From NCBI GenBank assembly GCA_030062745.1, contig CP099852.1, positions 19,091,949 through 19,155,948 on the forward strand: 64,000 bases of DNA, in the 5' to 3' direction. The notes beneath the pieces are model-generated. The model did no database searches, was not told where the DNA came from, and saw nothing but the letters and a program-made list of their open reading frames with translations. This document shows, piece by piece, positions 35,583 to 47,140 of this stretch (its first letter is position 1; every line of letters starts with the position of its first letter). Origin of the DNA: Capitulum mitella. Taxonomy: Eukaryota; Arthropoda; Thecostraca; Pollicipedomorpha; Pollicipedidae. Both the position numbers and the translations under genes were made by a program.

Positions 35583-36232
35583 CGACGAACAGATTCCCGT
35601 CAGGTCAGTGCCAGCACTGGATGTTTGCCCAATACATGTCACGCCTGTCCTGCACATCTCCTAATCTGTACCTGTCACACGTTTGTTTCATGATAAGCTG
35701 GGCCGGACCGGTGTGCGTTTGGTCAGGTTTCCAGAATTGCATTGTCTAAGAATAATTCGATTTTTGGTGACCGAAAAATAAAGTGGCCAGTATCGGAGTA
35801 CTTTTTTTGGGGGGGGGGACCGCAGTGGTGACTTCTTTGCTTCATTCCATTTGGATGTCTCGGACTGGCTCTGATGTTCACAACATGTCATTTTTGTAAC
35901 ATGGTAGCATCCACCTTACTGTATTTCGATTTTCGACACGTTTGTGGGAACTGTGCACTAGATCGTCAACATATTGGTCTGTAAATTGCGAAAGTTAAGC
36001 GCCGTCAACATATCCAGGGCTTGTCCAGACCGCACTTCTTTGGCAAAATACCAGTTCCGATGCTCGCGGTGCTTGGCTCTTGAACACTTCTGAATGTTTT
36101 CTCCATTTAAGAGCGGCAGTGAGCATACATCGCAGGATTTACTGGCGCGCGGACGCAGCCATTTCCGGGCCGACCCGACTCCGGTAGCAGTCATCACTGT
36201 CCGACGAGAGCGCCGCACATCGGCGCTACCCG
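35362..36232. repeat. left arm of a hAT 3'-end palindrome
   Basis: This arm is an inverted match to 36619-37468, with about 390 bases between arms. Both arms start with the hAT C-terminal coding region and run into its 3' noncoding sequence, so two hAT elements meet tail to tail. Confidence 0.85.
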
Positions 36233-36433
36233 CATCGCTGACCGTTCGGAAATAGGGCTAAATCAGCCAAAATTCCAACATTTTTTAAAGGACAAGCATG
36301 TCATAATCGTTCGCTTATTCATGTAAATCGCGAGATGGCTACACAATACGTCGTCAAATGTTACGGCTCTACAGAAAAAAACTGCAGCTCGTTTGGCAGC
36401 GTTTCAGCACACGCGACAAGCTCGTGCGATTCA

Positions 36434-36567
36434 GCGCTGCGCTCAGGCCCAGTGCTCTGTGTTCGGGTCAGTCGCGCTGCTCAGTGCTGGCGCTGGTTCG
36501 GCGCTGCGCTCAGGCCCAGTGCTCTGTGTTCGGGTTAGTCGCGCTGCTCAGTGCTGACGCTGGCTGT
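36434..36567. repeat. 67-bp direct repeat x2 in the palindrome loop
   Basis: The unit starting GCGCTGCGCTCAGGCCCAGT lies at 36434 and again at 36501, almost identical. It sits in the spacer between the palindrome arms. Confidence 0.9.
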
Positions 36568-36618
36568 CGCCGGCTCAGTGGAGACATCTGCTGTCTAACG
36601 GCGACTGTGCACATATCG

Positions 36619-37468
36619 CGGTCAGCGATGCGGGTAGCGCCGATGTGAGGCGCTTTCGTTGGACAGTGATGACTGCTACCGGTGTCGGGTCGATCCGGAA
36701 ATGGCTGCGTCTGCGTGTCAGTAAATCCTGCGATGTATGCTCACTGTCGCTCTTTAATGAAGAAGACATTCAGAAGTTTTGAAGAGTCAAGCACCGCGAG
36801 CATCGGAACTGGCATTTTGCCAATGAAGTGTCGTCTGCACAAGCCCTGCATATGTTGACGGGGTTTAACTTTCGCAATTTACAGACCAATATGTTGATGA
36901 TCCAGCGCGCAGCGCACACTAACGTGTCGAAAATCGAAATACAACAAGGTGGATGCTACCATGCCGTGAGCATCGCGGCCATCCCGAAACATTCAAATGG
37001 GATGAAGTAAAGAACTCACCACTGCGGTTCCCTTCCCCCAAAAAATACTCGGATACTGGCCGCATTATTTTTCGGTCACCAAAAATCGAATTGTTCTTAG
37101 GCTATGCAATCCCGGAAACCTGATCAAACGTACACCGGTCCGGCCCAGCTTGTCATGGAACAAAAGCGTGACAGGTACAGATTCGGAGACGTGCAGGACA
37201 GGCGTGACAAGCATTGGGCAAGCACCCAGTGCTGGAACTGACCTGACGGAAATCTGTTCGTCGTCAGTGGCGAGCCACTTTCTGCTTCATCGAGCTCGAC
37301 GGCGTCCACTCATGACATTCAGGTGTGACGTGCTGCTTGACCAGTATCAGCGAAGGCACCGTTCGCACGTGAAGACGGTTCCTCTGCGGCGTTTTGATCA
37401 GGTTCAGGCTGGAGAACACTAGTTCTGCCGCTGCGTTCGAATTTGGTAGAGATAGGAGACTCGTGCAT
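36619..37468. repeat. right arm of the hAT 3'-end palindrome
   Basis: Inverted match to 35362-36232. It holds the C-terminus of the minus-strand hAT pseudogene; its VFSSLNLIKTPQRNRL motif lies near 37360-37410. Confidence 0.85.
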
Positions 37469-37727
37469 CAGCTGCGCTAGCTGATGAAAAGCTGACGTGC
37501 CACTAATGTCCATGATCTGTGCTATGTGCGCCGAGTATTCGCGCGCCGGTTTCTCTTTGTTCGGCAGCTGCGCATTTTTCTCCCGCTTGATTCCTCGCCA
37601 CTTCGAGTTCAGAATTTTGTAACCTTTCTCTTTAAAGAGATCGGGGATACTCACTGCTAGTGGCATGATAGATGACACCTCGAAGGTCGGCTTCTGGAGT
37701 TCGAGTAGCTTCCTGACGTAGTGCCCT

Positions 37728-39015
37728 TTAATCCTATTCCAGGCAGGGGGGCTGAATCCGCTCCCCCGGGTTTTTCGCTTGCCAATTCCAGGCTTTTTAA
37801 TGCAGCTTCGCGAAACTTGGTCACTTTTCCTAGCTGTTTTTTCTACGTGCTGTGACAAAATTTCACAATTCTACTTTGCTTAGAAGCGGAGCCAGGCAAC
37901 GTTTTTGGGAGGCACCTCAGGCCATTTTTGGCCATGTTGAGGGTAAAAGAAAAATGTCTGCCAAAAACAGAGTTTTTAAGATAGAACTTAAAACTTTATA
38001 TGGATGTATAGCTAAATAGTTGGGCAAAGTGCACACAAAATTTTGTTTATCTGAGGTCACTTTACAAGGTCAGGTCAAGGTCAAAAGTCAAAATATGTTT
38101 TTTTACAGTAATTTCGGCGCCTTTTTTAAATGCCAAACCCGGAATATATATGACGTAAAAGGGTGCCCTCTACTTGTGTACCACGTTTCAGCTTGATACC
38201 AGGTTGGCTCACGGAGCTATGACATAAAATGTCAGTGCGCGTACCCCATATCGCAATAGCCATAAAATGAAATTTTTGGAATACAGTGGATTCAAATGAT
38301 TGAAAACGTTTACAGATAATATTAAATGCACACATCAAAGATCATTACAAATACATAGATCAACGACATCAACAATAGAACAATCAAATACATACATCAA
38401 CAAATACAAAGATCATTCCGAGTGACCCCAAGGTCACTGGAGGTCATTTAAGGTCAAAGGCCACAAGTTGATGTGAAGAACGTGTGACCATGACTGTTCC
38501 CCCTTTTTCATGTCCCTGGCACCGCCTATGCTAACATTATACAAACATCGTAATGCGATTTTTACTTCTTTAGCACAGCATGACTAGCAGAAGCCAAAAA
38601 AGTGTTTTTACCTTTTTTGTTAATTCAGTTCTAAGAAAACTAATCCTCCTATTTTTGAAACCCTGTGAACGCCCATGAACTTTCTCAAAATTTCAGATTT
38701 GTGGACCCATGGTAAAAGCCCTATCCGTAATGTCTCGATTCATGCCAGTTTCATTGAAATCGGTCCATAAACAATGGAGTTATAAGAAGTCCAGAAGTAC
38801 CCCCATTTTGACATTTTTGCCCCCCTGTATTCACAAATTTCAATATTTTGAAAATTTCTTTTATAAAAATGTAGTTCACGTCACGACAAATCGATTGCCG
38901 TTTGTTGCGATGAAATCGGACGAGTAGTTCTCGAGATCTCAGAGGGGGGGGGGGGCGAATCCGCCCCCCTGCCGGGAATCGACCATACCGTCTAGCCCTC
39001 CGGGAATAGGGTTAA
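37728..39015 (+). mobile_element. T1 family TTAA element inserted in a hAT transposase frame
   Basis: TTAA flanks at 37728-37731 and 39012-39015 bound a complete T1. If the element and one TTAA are mentally removed, the hAT frame runs straight through (NF-K-GH) without a stop. This fixes both ends and the 4-base duplication. AGGTCA array at 38431-38463, TCAAGGTCA at 38075. Confidence 0.9.
38431..38463 (+). promoter_or_regulatory. AGGTCA array with 10-bp period (DR4-like) in T1
   Basis: AGGTCA at 38431, 38441 and 38451, then a degenerate copy at 38458. Same architecture as 430-462. Confidence 0.35.
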
Positions 39016-40785
39016 AGTTGAAGCACGTCCGGATCTGCTTGCACATCTCGATGTAGAACGTCTGCATTTTGAGACGAAACGCGTTGATCGTCTGCTAGGG
39101 AAGATTCGGTAAGCATGATGGTCTCGACGTTGGCTCCGCGGTACATGTCATGCAGAGGAATAAAGTACCTGGGATGTTCTGGACTGATTCTCTCCAGTGA
39201 CACTCTTGGCTCAGCACGCAGGTCGTTACTGGCCAGGGAGACGTACAGTTTCGGAAGGACGGATTGGATCTTGGAGGACTTTGACTGAAAGACCTCGTTC
39301 GCGCTCGTGACGAGCGGCAGAAAGTAGTTGAGAAAAGTTATGTACAGCTCTTGTAAATGGATGCTTCAGAGCGCACAGGATTGCTTTCGCGGCCTGTACG
39401 CGGTCCTCCTCAGCTGCCCGCTCACAGGCATGCAAAGGGCGACCGACTGCTCGTGCAGCCTTTCACAACTGCCTCCAATGAGAGCCACCTCGTTCTACGG
39501 GGTCGTAGCATTCTCGATAGTTAAGCACTTCCCTGGCCAAATCTTCAGTGGTGGAACATAGTGTGAAGCATGAAGAGAAGGCACGCAAATGAAGGAAAGA
39601 TCGATAAGCCTGTCACTAAAATATGCGGTAGATCCTTTTTGAGTACAGCCTGAACACTTTGATGACCGTCCATCACGCTGGCGTTACCAGAGGCAAATCC
39701 TATCATGTTCATCAGAGGGGTCATTGGCCGACAAAACATCACATATGACCTGATACAAGCCATGGGCGGTGGCATGCTTCACTTCTACTAGGTCCATGAA
39801 CAGATCTTTCGTCTTGCTCTCTCGGTCGTCAGAGATTCGTGCTAGAATCGCTATCGATTTCTTAGTCGATCTGTCTGTTGTTTCGTCCTCCACCAGCAAG
39901 TAGGGCTCATTTCGCAGGACTCTGCGTTTTAATCAGATCCTGTCACATTATTGGAAGTTGTCATCGTTCTTGCTGTCCGTGCCTTAACTTTTTTTGCCAC
40001 GGCTGCATTTGGGCAGACGTTCTTAGTGAACGGAACGAGGTGATCACTTGCATTGATTGGTAGGTTGTGCTCAGCAGTGAATACTGCCAGAAGTAGGTCG
40101 CCGTGACACACATCGTCCTGTTGCTTAGAATGCTGGTGCTTCTCTTCCGACTCTCCTAAGAATGCTGTAGGGTTGCCACAGACTGCGGAGCCCGTTACAT
40201 GGGTCCATCCAGATTTTCTTAAGGGGGAGGGATGAGGAAGGAGCTCATTGTGAACTGGATTCATACAAAAACCGCCTGCTGGGAAGACGATGTGCAGTGG
40301 TTTTCGCAAAAAAATGCGGGCCTAAAGGGGAGGGGCCGGGCCCCTTCAGGCCCCCTTTTGGTTGCGCCGGTGGCCCGCTACATTCTCTGTGTACATTTCT
40401 CTGTCCCTATGTCTCTTGAGATGGGGAACAAAACGTTTTGTTGGCGTCCCACCTTGCCTGTATGAGCCAGTCTTTCAACTCCGGTTCTACCTCCCACTTT
40501 TTCCTGTACTTTTTCTCGTATTCTGTTCCCATTAGACATCATGTGAATGCGCAAAATATATCAAAATCGCACAAATGACATTAAGGAATTTCACAATGAC
40601 TCCCGCACGATTCACCAAATCATAGCAAAGCCCAACACCCGGACCCCTCTGACGCTCTCAATCCATTATTTCCCCAGAATTCATTTTGACGCGATATTCC
40701 GCTGCAATGTACCATCAAAACAACAACACGGCTGGTTGTAACAATACAACAGTCTTTTTATATCATAGACTCATTGCTCGCAAGT

Positions 40786-43360
40786 CGTCCGTGTAGGGAA
40801 GTGCCCCTAATTACACACACCTAAGTTTTTAGAGGATTTTCCCAAGGAAAACATTGTCTAAATGCGAATGGAGCATGTCAGTTAGTCAACTTTGGACAGG
40901 TGTTTACAAGCCAAAGGGTGGGAAAGTTTCGTATCCTTACCCAAAAAATCAATAGCGGGTGTCTGAAAACTTGATTTCAAGTGCGAGTAATTACATTCCA
41001 GTGTTCCTATATGCGTACACCACATGTGCCTAATTCCGCACGGCTTGCAAACATGCGATATGAGTCAAATAATGTGTAATGCATCCTGAATCTGAAACAA
41101 AATGATTTTTCAGGTATGCTTAGGAACTGGAGTATCCTGCATAGCGTCATTTCAGCACAAGTATGTACCCGCTCAGCATGATGATACAACAAAACCAGCT
41201 GTTTTAAAAACCTTATGCTACATCAAAAAATAAAGTATTGATGTTTGGTCCACATTACTACATGTGAATATGCACGCAGTGCCCTAGAACTCTGTTCAGA
41301 ACCTACCGTCACGTGACAAGTGAACCGACATTTGCCTTTTTTCAGTGTCGGTGCATGGATCGCATAGCCAGTTTCCGTACATCCATACTGAGTACATGAC
41401 TCACGAAAAAGTCTACACAACGTTCCGCACACTAGACACATGCCCTTTGTTTTCAGGATCAAATTTATGCTAGCCTCTGCTCGTTGAGTTCGACAAAGAC
41501 TCATGTCTTTTGAATGCTGTATGGTATCATTACTCATCAGTTACCTAATGGCACAGACACATGGAATATGTGACAGCTTAATTTAATCCACGTGATCTAA
41601 ATTGTCGTTCTCTATAAACAGTCACCAAAATATTGACGAAAAATTACCATTATGTCAAAACGCTTTCGTATTCAATAATAATCAGCGATAATCAACAACA
41701 ATAAAGCTGTGAGCATTTTGGAGCACATGCTACGCATCTGACATGTTCCTTAACCCGTCCCCGACTGGGGGGGGGCAGTTGACTGCTCCCCCCCTGAGAT
41801 TTTTCTGGGATTGCAAGAGAACCAACAACGACAGAGTCACGAAACTTCGTGTACCTTTTGCTCCATCAATTTTACATTTCGCGTCAAAATTTTGACCTCA
41901 GGCCAAGTCCGGTGCCTGACCTAAGTCAGGTCAAACGGACCTATGTCCAAAAAAGTTTAGCGCCCTCTAACTTTTTCGCAAAACAAGATATCTCAATAAT
42001 ACTTTCAGGGATTAGTGATCGTCATAGATGCAACAAATCTGCTATCTCAGATTTTTCGGAATTTTCCAGGTCATTGACCTAAGGTCAAGCCCATTTTTAA
42101 GACATGTCGCCGTTTTTTCGCAAATTCACGGAATATTTCATAGCATTTTTAGTGCGGAGTGAAGCAGACATCTAGTTACCGTCATTGGGGAAGTATCAAT
42201 GACTTCCAGCCATTGACCTGAGGTCAGGCCACGAATAACTGTAGTGAACCAAATTGTACCACCATCAAAATCGGCGATGAATTACTCAGAATGGGTAGAA
42301 AATGGCAGAACTAGCTTGCACAGACGTAAGTAATACCAGCAACCTCAAAAAGCTTTAAAAATTGCATATTTTGGAAATAAACAGACTCTCGCGAATAAAG
42401 CTCCGCCGATTTTGTAGATTGGTAACTAATGACTTTTTCCAAATTTAAGCATGAGAAACCATCACAAGAACCACAAAGATGAATAAAATATACATAGATC
42501 GTCTTTTTTCGCAAAAATAAAGGAACGTTAAAACTAGTTCCCGTCAATTTGGTACCGCAGACGGCAGCGGCGCACCCCGACAGTTGGCGGGAGAATTGCC
42601 GTATCTTTAACTGAACGTTTCGGCGTATATATTGAACAAATCTGGGAAATTAGACGTGTATCGGGATCCGCGGACCTTTACTTGTGCGCTGGTGCCTTTA
42701 CGTATGCGTTATTAGTCACAGCCCTTGAGATTCAGGCCGTTTCTCGGTCTCATGCAGTCGACTATGAGAAAACATATATAGGGCGTAAATTGGCTTACAT
42801 ATTATCTAAAACTGAAAATGAGACCAGTTTCGAGCTCTGTTCGTCACAAGCTTTCCAATGTTGTGCTTATTTTTGTCGTGCAACCAACCGTTCGTGAGTT
42901 AGAGGGGGACTGTCAACTGCCCCCCCCCCCCAGTCGCCGATGTTCGAAACGGACCGACGGTTGTGCGCGGTTTAATACGCGAACTACACAAATCAGCGAT
43001 TGGTCAGAATTCCGGGTGCGTCAGCTGGCTAAACCATTCGGTGGCCATTAACGCAGTCCTTTGCGGACAGGACATTGTCATTATTGTCCATTGATAAGAA
43101 CATACTTTAGTTACTAGTTAGAAATGAAGTATACAAATGTATGAATTCTTACACCAAGCGCATTTCCAACGCTCAAAATTAGACATGCTCCAACTAAAAC
43201 AAACATTACTCACCTCCAATGCGTTCCGGTTTCTGTTCGCACGCCAGACGCATCCAAAATGACTCACTTTGTATCCCGCTTCAAATTCCGGCGACATTTG
43301 CGCATTAGTGCCTTCCACAGGCAACTGTTTGCAAGGTGTGTGTAATTAGAAACCGTCCGT
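40786..43360. mobile_element. element with TIRs CCTAATTACACACACCT, left copy
   Basis: Inverted termini at 40786-40822 and 43334-43360 share TAATTACACACACCT and a GTCCGT word. Subtracting the T2 insert leaves about 1.35 kb, matching the right copy (61566-62893, 1.33 kb). No transposase is recognised inside. Confidence 0.65.
41750..42975. mobile_element. T2 family TTAA element with known empty site
   Basis: TTAA at 41750-41753 is followed by CCCGTCCCCGACTGGGGGGG and CAGTTGAC. The right side has GTCAACTG, a C-run and AGTCG, and ends at TTAA 42972-42975. The inverted arm at 60225-62942 has one TTAA (61962-61965) at the same point and nothing else, so the insertion and its 4-base duplication are directly visible. 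No coding frame is seen. Confidence 0.85.
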
Positions 43361-43884
43361 ACATAGGGACGCTCACCCTATGCGCTTTTTCTCAACCGTT
43401 GCGCCCTTTTCCTGCCGTGACCAAGCTGTTGAAACGTCACGTACGTTACGGACATCTTCTCTCAACATGCACCGTGACATTGCCGGCGGATCCTGGTTCT
43501 GGTGACCGTTGCCCGGGTGCCAGCGCTGGTTAGCTGCCCTGCAGCATGCAACATCGTGTAGCGTTACCAAGAGCAAGACCGCCTCCCGACGCGTAACATC
43601 CAGCCACACCGCGACCGCGCGGCTCGCTCGTCGGCCGAGGCCGAGCCCGACCCCAGTGACGTCACACTGCCTCCGGCGGGTCAAGGTCGCTCGAGTTCCC
43701 CGGGCGGCTGGCCAGCTGTCAGCCGCCGGCGGTGGCCGGGATAGGGAGCCGTGACCGGGCAGCGGTGGACGGCGTCCGTTGCGCCGCTGGGCTCGCCACG
43801 TCCGACCGTCCTTCCCGTATGAATCACATCCGTGATCTCTAAAGTGATAAAGCGGACTGCCCAGCGACAGCTCTACCACTAACC

Positions 43885-44935
43885 CACTTACAGCCATCGC
43901 CTCTTACCCATCCAGCACGGCTTCCGTCCTCGACACTTGGCGGAAACCGTGCTGGTAACGGTCGCCGACCGCATCCTCACAGCAACCGGTAGTGGGGAAA
44001 CCTTTTCTTTGTGCCCTTTTTACCGTAGTGAATATTTTGACGTCATAGGCCACGACATATTACAACCAAGACTAGGCTAACGAAGGGTTGACACCGCGTG
44101 GTTCGTTGCCTACCTCAACGGTCACAATCAGGGTGTATCTGAGGGACAGCTCGGGTGGGACACGACCGTCGCGGCCACTTTGGAACGGAATGAGTCTTCC
44201 AGGGCTCTGCCCTGGAAGACTGTGTTTGCTTATGACTAGGCGTTGCATTCTGCGGGGCTGATGTGCAGTACGCAGAAGACTCCAACGTCATTGTCTCGGG
44301 TACAAACACCAAACTCCCAGCGCTCATTTCTAGAATGGCATTCACTCCAGCATCTCTAGACTAATGGTTCCGTGCGAACCCCCTTGAGGTCAGAGCGAGC
44401 AAAACTCAACTTATCGTATTTGAAAACCGCCAAATTTTGCGTAACCTCCAAAACTCCACAGCCACCTTCCGTGACACGATCCTCGAGCCTTGCAGCGAGG
44501 TGAAAAATCTGGACGTCACTTTCGACAGGACTCTGTCATGGGACAATCGCGTCGGTGCCGTCAGCCGTCGCTGCGTAGGTACCTTGGTCGGTCTCTCGCC
44601 CACATACCACTTCCTTGCTCGGGGCGGCATCACCACGCTAGTCACTCCTCTCGCAGGTGCGACACTGTATTTCGGCTTATACTGCAACAGATGAAAGAAA
44701 AACGTTTACAGGAAGCAGAGAACCCCGAACTTTCGATCACATCTCGGACTTAAGTCGGCTGGTTGACGGTCCAGCAGCTTGCAGAATATTGTGTAATGTG
44801 TCTGGCGTGTAAGGAACTCAGGAGTTATTCGCTTGCAGCCGACTTCCGTCTGAATAGCGAACTACGCCAGCGGAGCACGAAGAAGGACGGCTTGCTGGGC
44901 ATTCCCTTGTACAAAGAATTGAGGCCGAGATGCGG
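43885..44935 (+). mobile_element. LINE reverse transcriptase fragment, left copy
   Basis: Non-LTR RT motifs in order: QHGFRPRHLAETVL near 43912, a YFDVIGHDIL segment near 44032, SKTQLIVF near 44401, LDVTFDRTLSWDNR near 44510-44545, RRCVGTLVGLS near 44565, and LTVQQLAEY near 44765. The YxDD core is damaged and stops and shifts occur. It belongs to the Jockey/CR1-like type of RT with this C-terminal layout; the exact clade is not determined. Confidence 0.8.
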
Positions 44936-45285
44936 TGCTTCCACTTCAAAGCACCCACTATCTGCAGTCGGCCACCACCGTGCCAGAGGGCCCCTTCGTG
45001 GACCGAAAATTTGGGGGGGTCCCATGACCCCTAGGACCCCTTTGGTTACGCCTCTGATTCTAACATGTAAATGTGCTTGTCGAAGCTTAATGAGCAGAAA
45101 TATGATTTCGAAAATTACTCCAGTGAACGTGCATTCCCAGAACTCGTGGAAGTGATTCGTATCCAGTCTTTGGATCTCAGTTTAGGCCTATCGGGACTGG
45201 AGATGGCCCGCCAGACCAGCGCTGCTTAGTCTTGATAGGCACTCCTTAGGGTTTTTCGTTTCTTTTAAGATTTATTAATTCGCCT
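44936..45285. other. no gene; transposon-end-like sequence
   Basis: The stretch around 44990-45060, with runs of CCCC and GGTTACGCCTCTG, resembles a DNA-transposon terminus. Nothing else is seen. Confidence 0.4.
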
Positions 45286-45780
45286 TTTTAGGACTGCGAG
45301 AGAACGAGCAAACACAGCGCCACAACACCTGGTGCACCTTTTGCCTGCTCATTCTTACATCCTGCGTCAAAGTTTCCACCTCAAGTCAAGTCCGGTGTCT
45401 GACCTAGGTCAGGTCAAACGAACCTATGTCCAAAAACGTTTAGAGCCCAGTAACTTTTTCGGAAAATAAGATGTCACAGTAACACTTCCAGGGACTAGTG
45501 ATCTTGCTAGATGCAACAGATCTGCTATCTCAGATTCTTCGGAATTTTCTGCGTCATTGACGTAACGTCAAGCCCATTTTTAAGACATGTCGTCGTTTTT
45601 TTTCGGAAATTGGCGGAATTTTTCATCACATTTTTAGTGTGGAGTAAAGCAGACATCTAGTTACCGTCATTGGACAAGGTAGCAATGACTTTAAGCCACT
45701 GACCTGAGGTCAAGTCACCAATAACTGTTGTGACGCAAAATGTATCACTGTCAAAATCGGCGATGAATTACTTGGAATGG
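45286..45780. mobile_element. partial T2 family element
   Basis: Strong similarity to the interior of T2 (41810-42300), including GGTCAGGTCAAACG and the AAGACATGTCG words. Both termini are missing. Confidence 0.65.
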
Positions 45781-46313
45781 GTATAAAATGTACCTTACCG
45801 TACCCGTACCTTCCCTGTTCCGCACTGCCCGCCCCCCTCCCCCTAGGCCGTGTCCCTGGCACCCCTTCGCCGGCCAGCACCAACCAATCGGACGTCTCCA
45901 CGCCGGCCAGCACCAACCAATCGGACGTCGCCCCATCTCGAACGGGCCCGACCAGGCTCCGTTCTGGGACCAAAGTGCTCGTCCGGATCCCGAAATCAGT
46001 CGAAATCTGTCGAAATCAGTCGCCTCATCAAATCAGTCCGGATCCCGAAATCAGTCGCCTCAAATCGCGCACCTCAGTCGCCGACTCACTGGCGCGACAG
46101 CTGGATGAAGCTCTTTTCCACCTGACGCCACACACATGGTGGAAGTTTGACTTTTGCCTTCGCCGCCTTGTGCGCCCCAGACACGTTAGAGCGCGCTCAC
46201 TCAGAGGTACCAGACGCACAGTCGCAATGCGAGGGCGTGACGCAAAAGCCCAGCTCTCTCAGAAACCAACTAGTGATGCCGCCTCCTCACACCCCAACAC
46301 CACCAACTCAACT

Positions 46314-46478
46314 GCTCGTCGAGTGCGCGATAAGTGTGCGGATGGCGACATCCGCGAGGTCCTTCGGATTTTAACATCACGTGACGCATTAGCCGATCCT
46401 GAAGAAGAGGTGATTGCCACCCTGCGGTCGAAGCACCGAAAGGAAATGCTGTTGTCACTGGGGTCCCGGTGTCCGTGA
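46314..46478 (+). mobile_element. LINE N-terminal region fragment
   Basis: ARRVRDKCADGDIREVLRIL followed by DALADPEEEVIATLRSKH matches the conserved segment found ahead of the reverse transcriptase in many animal non-LTR elements (pattern K-x3-GD-x-R-x3-R-x-L, then L-x3-H). The open frame continues upstream to 45777, where it covers T2 and short direct repeats and is not meaningful. Confidence 0.6.
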
Positions 46479-46497
46479 CCCGTGTGGGCCCGGCTGC

Positions 46498-46708
46498 CGC
46501 CAAGGCGCCGGCCGTGTCCGACATTCGCAGCGACCTGCTCCAGGCCATCAGAGACGGCATCACGCTCCGTAAGGTGGAGGTGGTGGAGAAAAGGGATCGT
46601 GGGTAGGCGCGGCCGCTGCATGACGCGGCGTCGATCCTGGCGCGACGCGTCGCCATCGAGGTGTCGTCGGGGTCCGAGTCGGACTCGGACTCTGACTCAG
46701 AGAGCTGA
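46498..46708 (+). pseudogene. WAVE/SCAR VCA-domain remnant
   Basis: In one frame the sequence gives a WH2 motif, DIRSDLLQAIRDGITLRKVE, then a central (C) helix, ASILARRVAIEV, and an acidic serine tail ending at TGA 46706. These are the verprolin, central and acidic elements by which WAVE proteins bind actin and Arp2/3. A TAG at 46604-46606 interrupts V from C, and the final tryptophan of the acidic motif is missing. The proline-rich region and the N-terminal WAVE homology domain are absent. The frame abuts a LINE fragment upstream, suggesting capture or retrotransposition. It is almost certainly nonfunctional. Confidence 0.7.
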
Positions 46709-47007
46709 GACGAAAAGAGAGGCGCATGACAAGACCTTCAAGAGCAATAGACTAGATCGGGCAGTCAAATGGCTGGGGCTTTCGCTGCCTACTCCAACCT
46801 TCTGTGAAGCAGCCTCCGCGGCTGTGATAAGGCTTGAAACATTCACTGTCGACGTGAAGGTTCTTTGTAACGACCTTTGCATGCTCGCCATTGGTCGAGA
46901 CTTTGTGGTCCTGGAAGCGTTCGTCTCTCTTTGTTCCAGCAGGAGCAACCAAGAGCTGTACGGTTTGCTTCGTCGTGGTCCCGACGGGTGGTATCACCAA
47001 TGATTAG

Positions 47008-47140
47008 TTATTTTATCATAATATCATAATATCAATATCATAATCATATCAATATATCATAATAAATATTATTTTATCATAATATTTAATCATTTTATTT
47101 GATATCATAATCATATCATAATATCATAATATATCACATA
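47008..47140. repeat. ATCATAAT-type AT-rich low-complexity tract
   Basis: Irregular repeats of ATCATAAT/ATATCA. Confidence 0.85.

Larger units (their letters stand above)
37270..40310 (-). pseudogene. hAT superfamily transposase, frameshifted and split by a T1 insertion
   Basis: Reading the minus strand, hAT landmarks come in order. First AEHNLPINASDHL (about 40130-40090) with the NVCPNAAVAKKVKARTARTM stretch. Then a DETTDRSTKKSIAILARI segment (about 39890-39840), MIGFASGNASVMDGHQSVQ (about 39710-39650), and FLPLVTSANEVFQSK (about 39320-39280). FYIEMCKQIRTCFNF follows at about 39055-39017, then, after the insert 37728-39015, KWRGIKR and the dimerisation motif LVFSSLNLIKT. Several frame changes separate these blocks, so it is not functional. 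It resembles the hAT group related to ZBED/ZMYM-type host proteins. Confidence 0.85.
40735..44690 (+). repeat. left arm of a large inverted duplication
   Basis: Inverted match to 60225-62942. The left arm is about 1.2 kb longer because it holds the T2 insertion 41750-42975. It consists of a terminal-inverted-repeat element (40786-43360) followed by LINE reverse-transcriptase sequence. Confidence 0.85.

Noticed and set aside
45777-46478. 233-codon open frame taken as one protein
   Set aside because: It runs through the end of a T2 fragment and a 33-bp duplication (CCGGCCAGCACCAACCAATC, 45869 and 45902). Only the last 55 codons resemble a LINE protein.
46482-47003. 173-codon frame rich in Arg, Ser and Trp
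   Set aside because: It overlaps the WAVE VCA remnant in another frame; the VCA frame carries the recognisable motifs.
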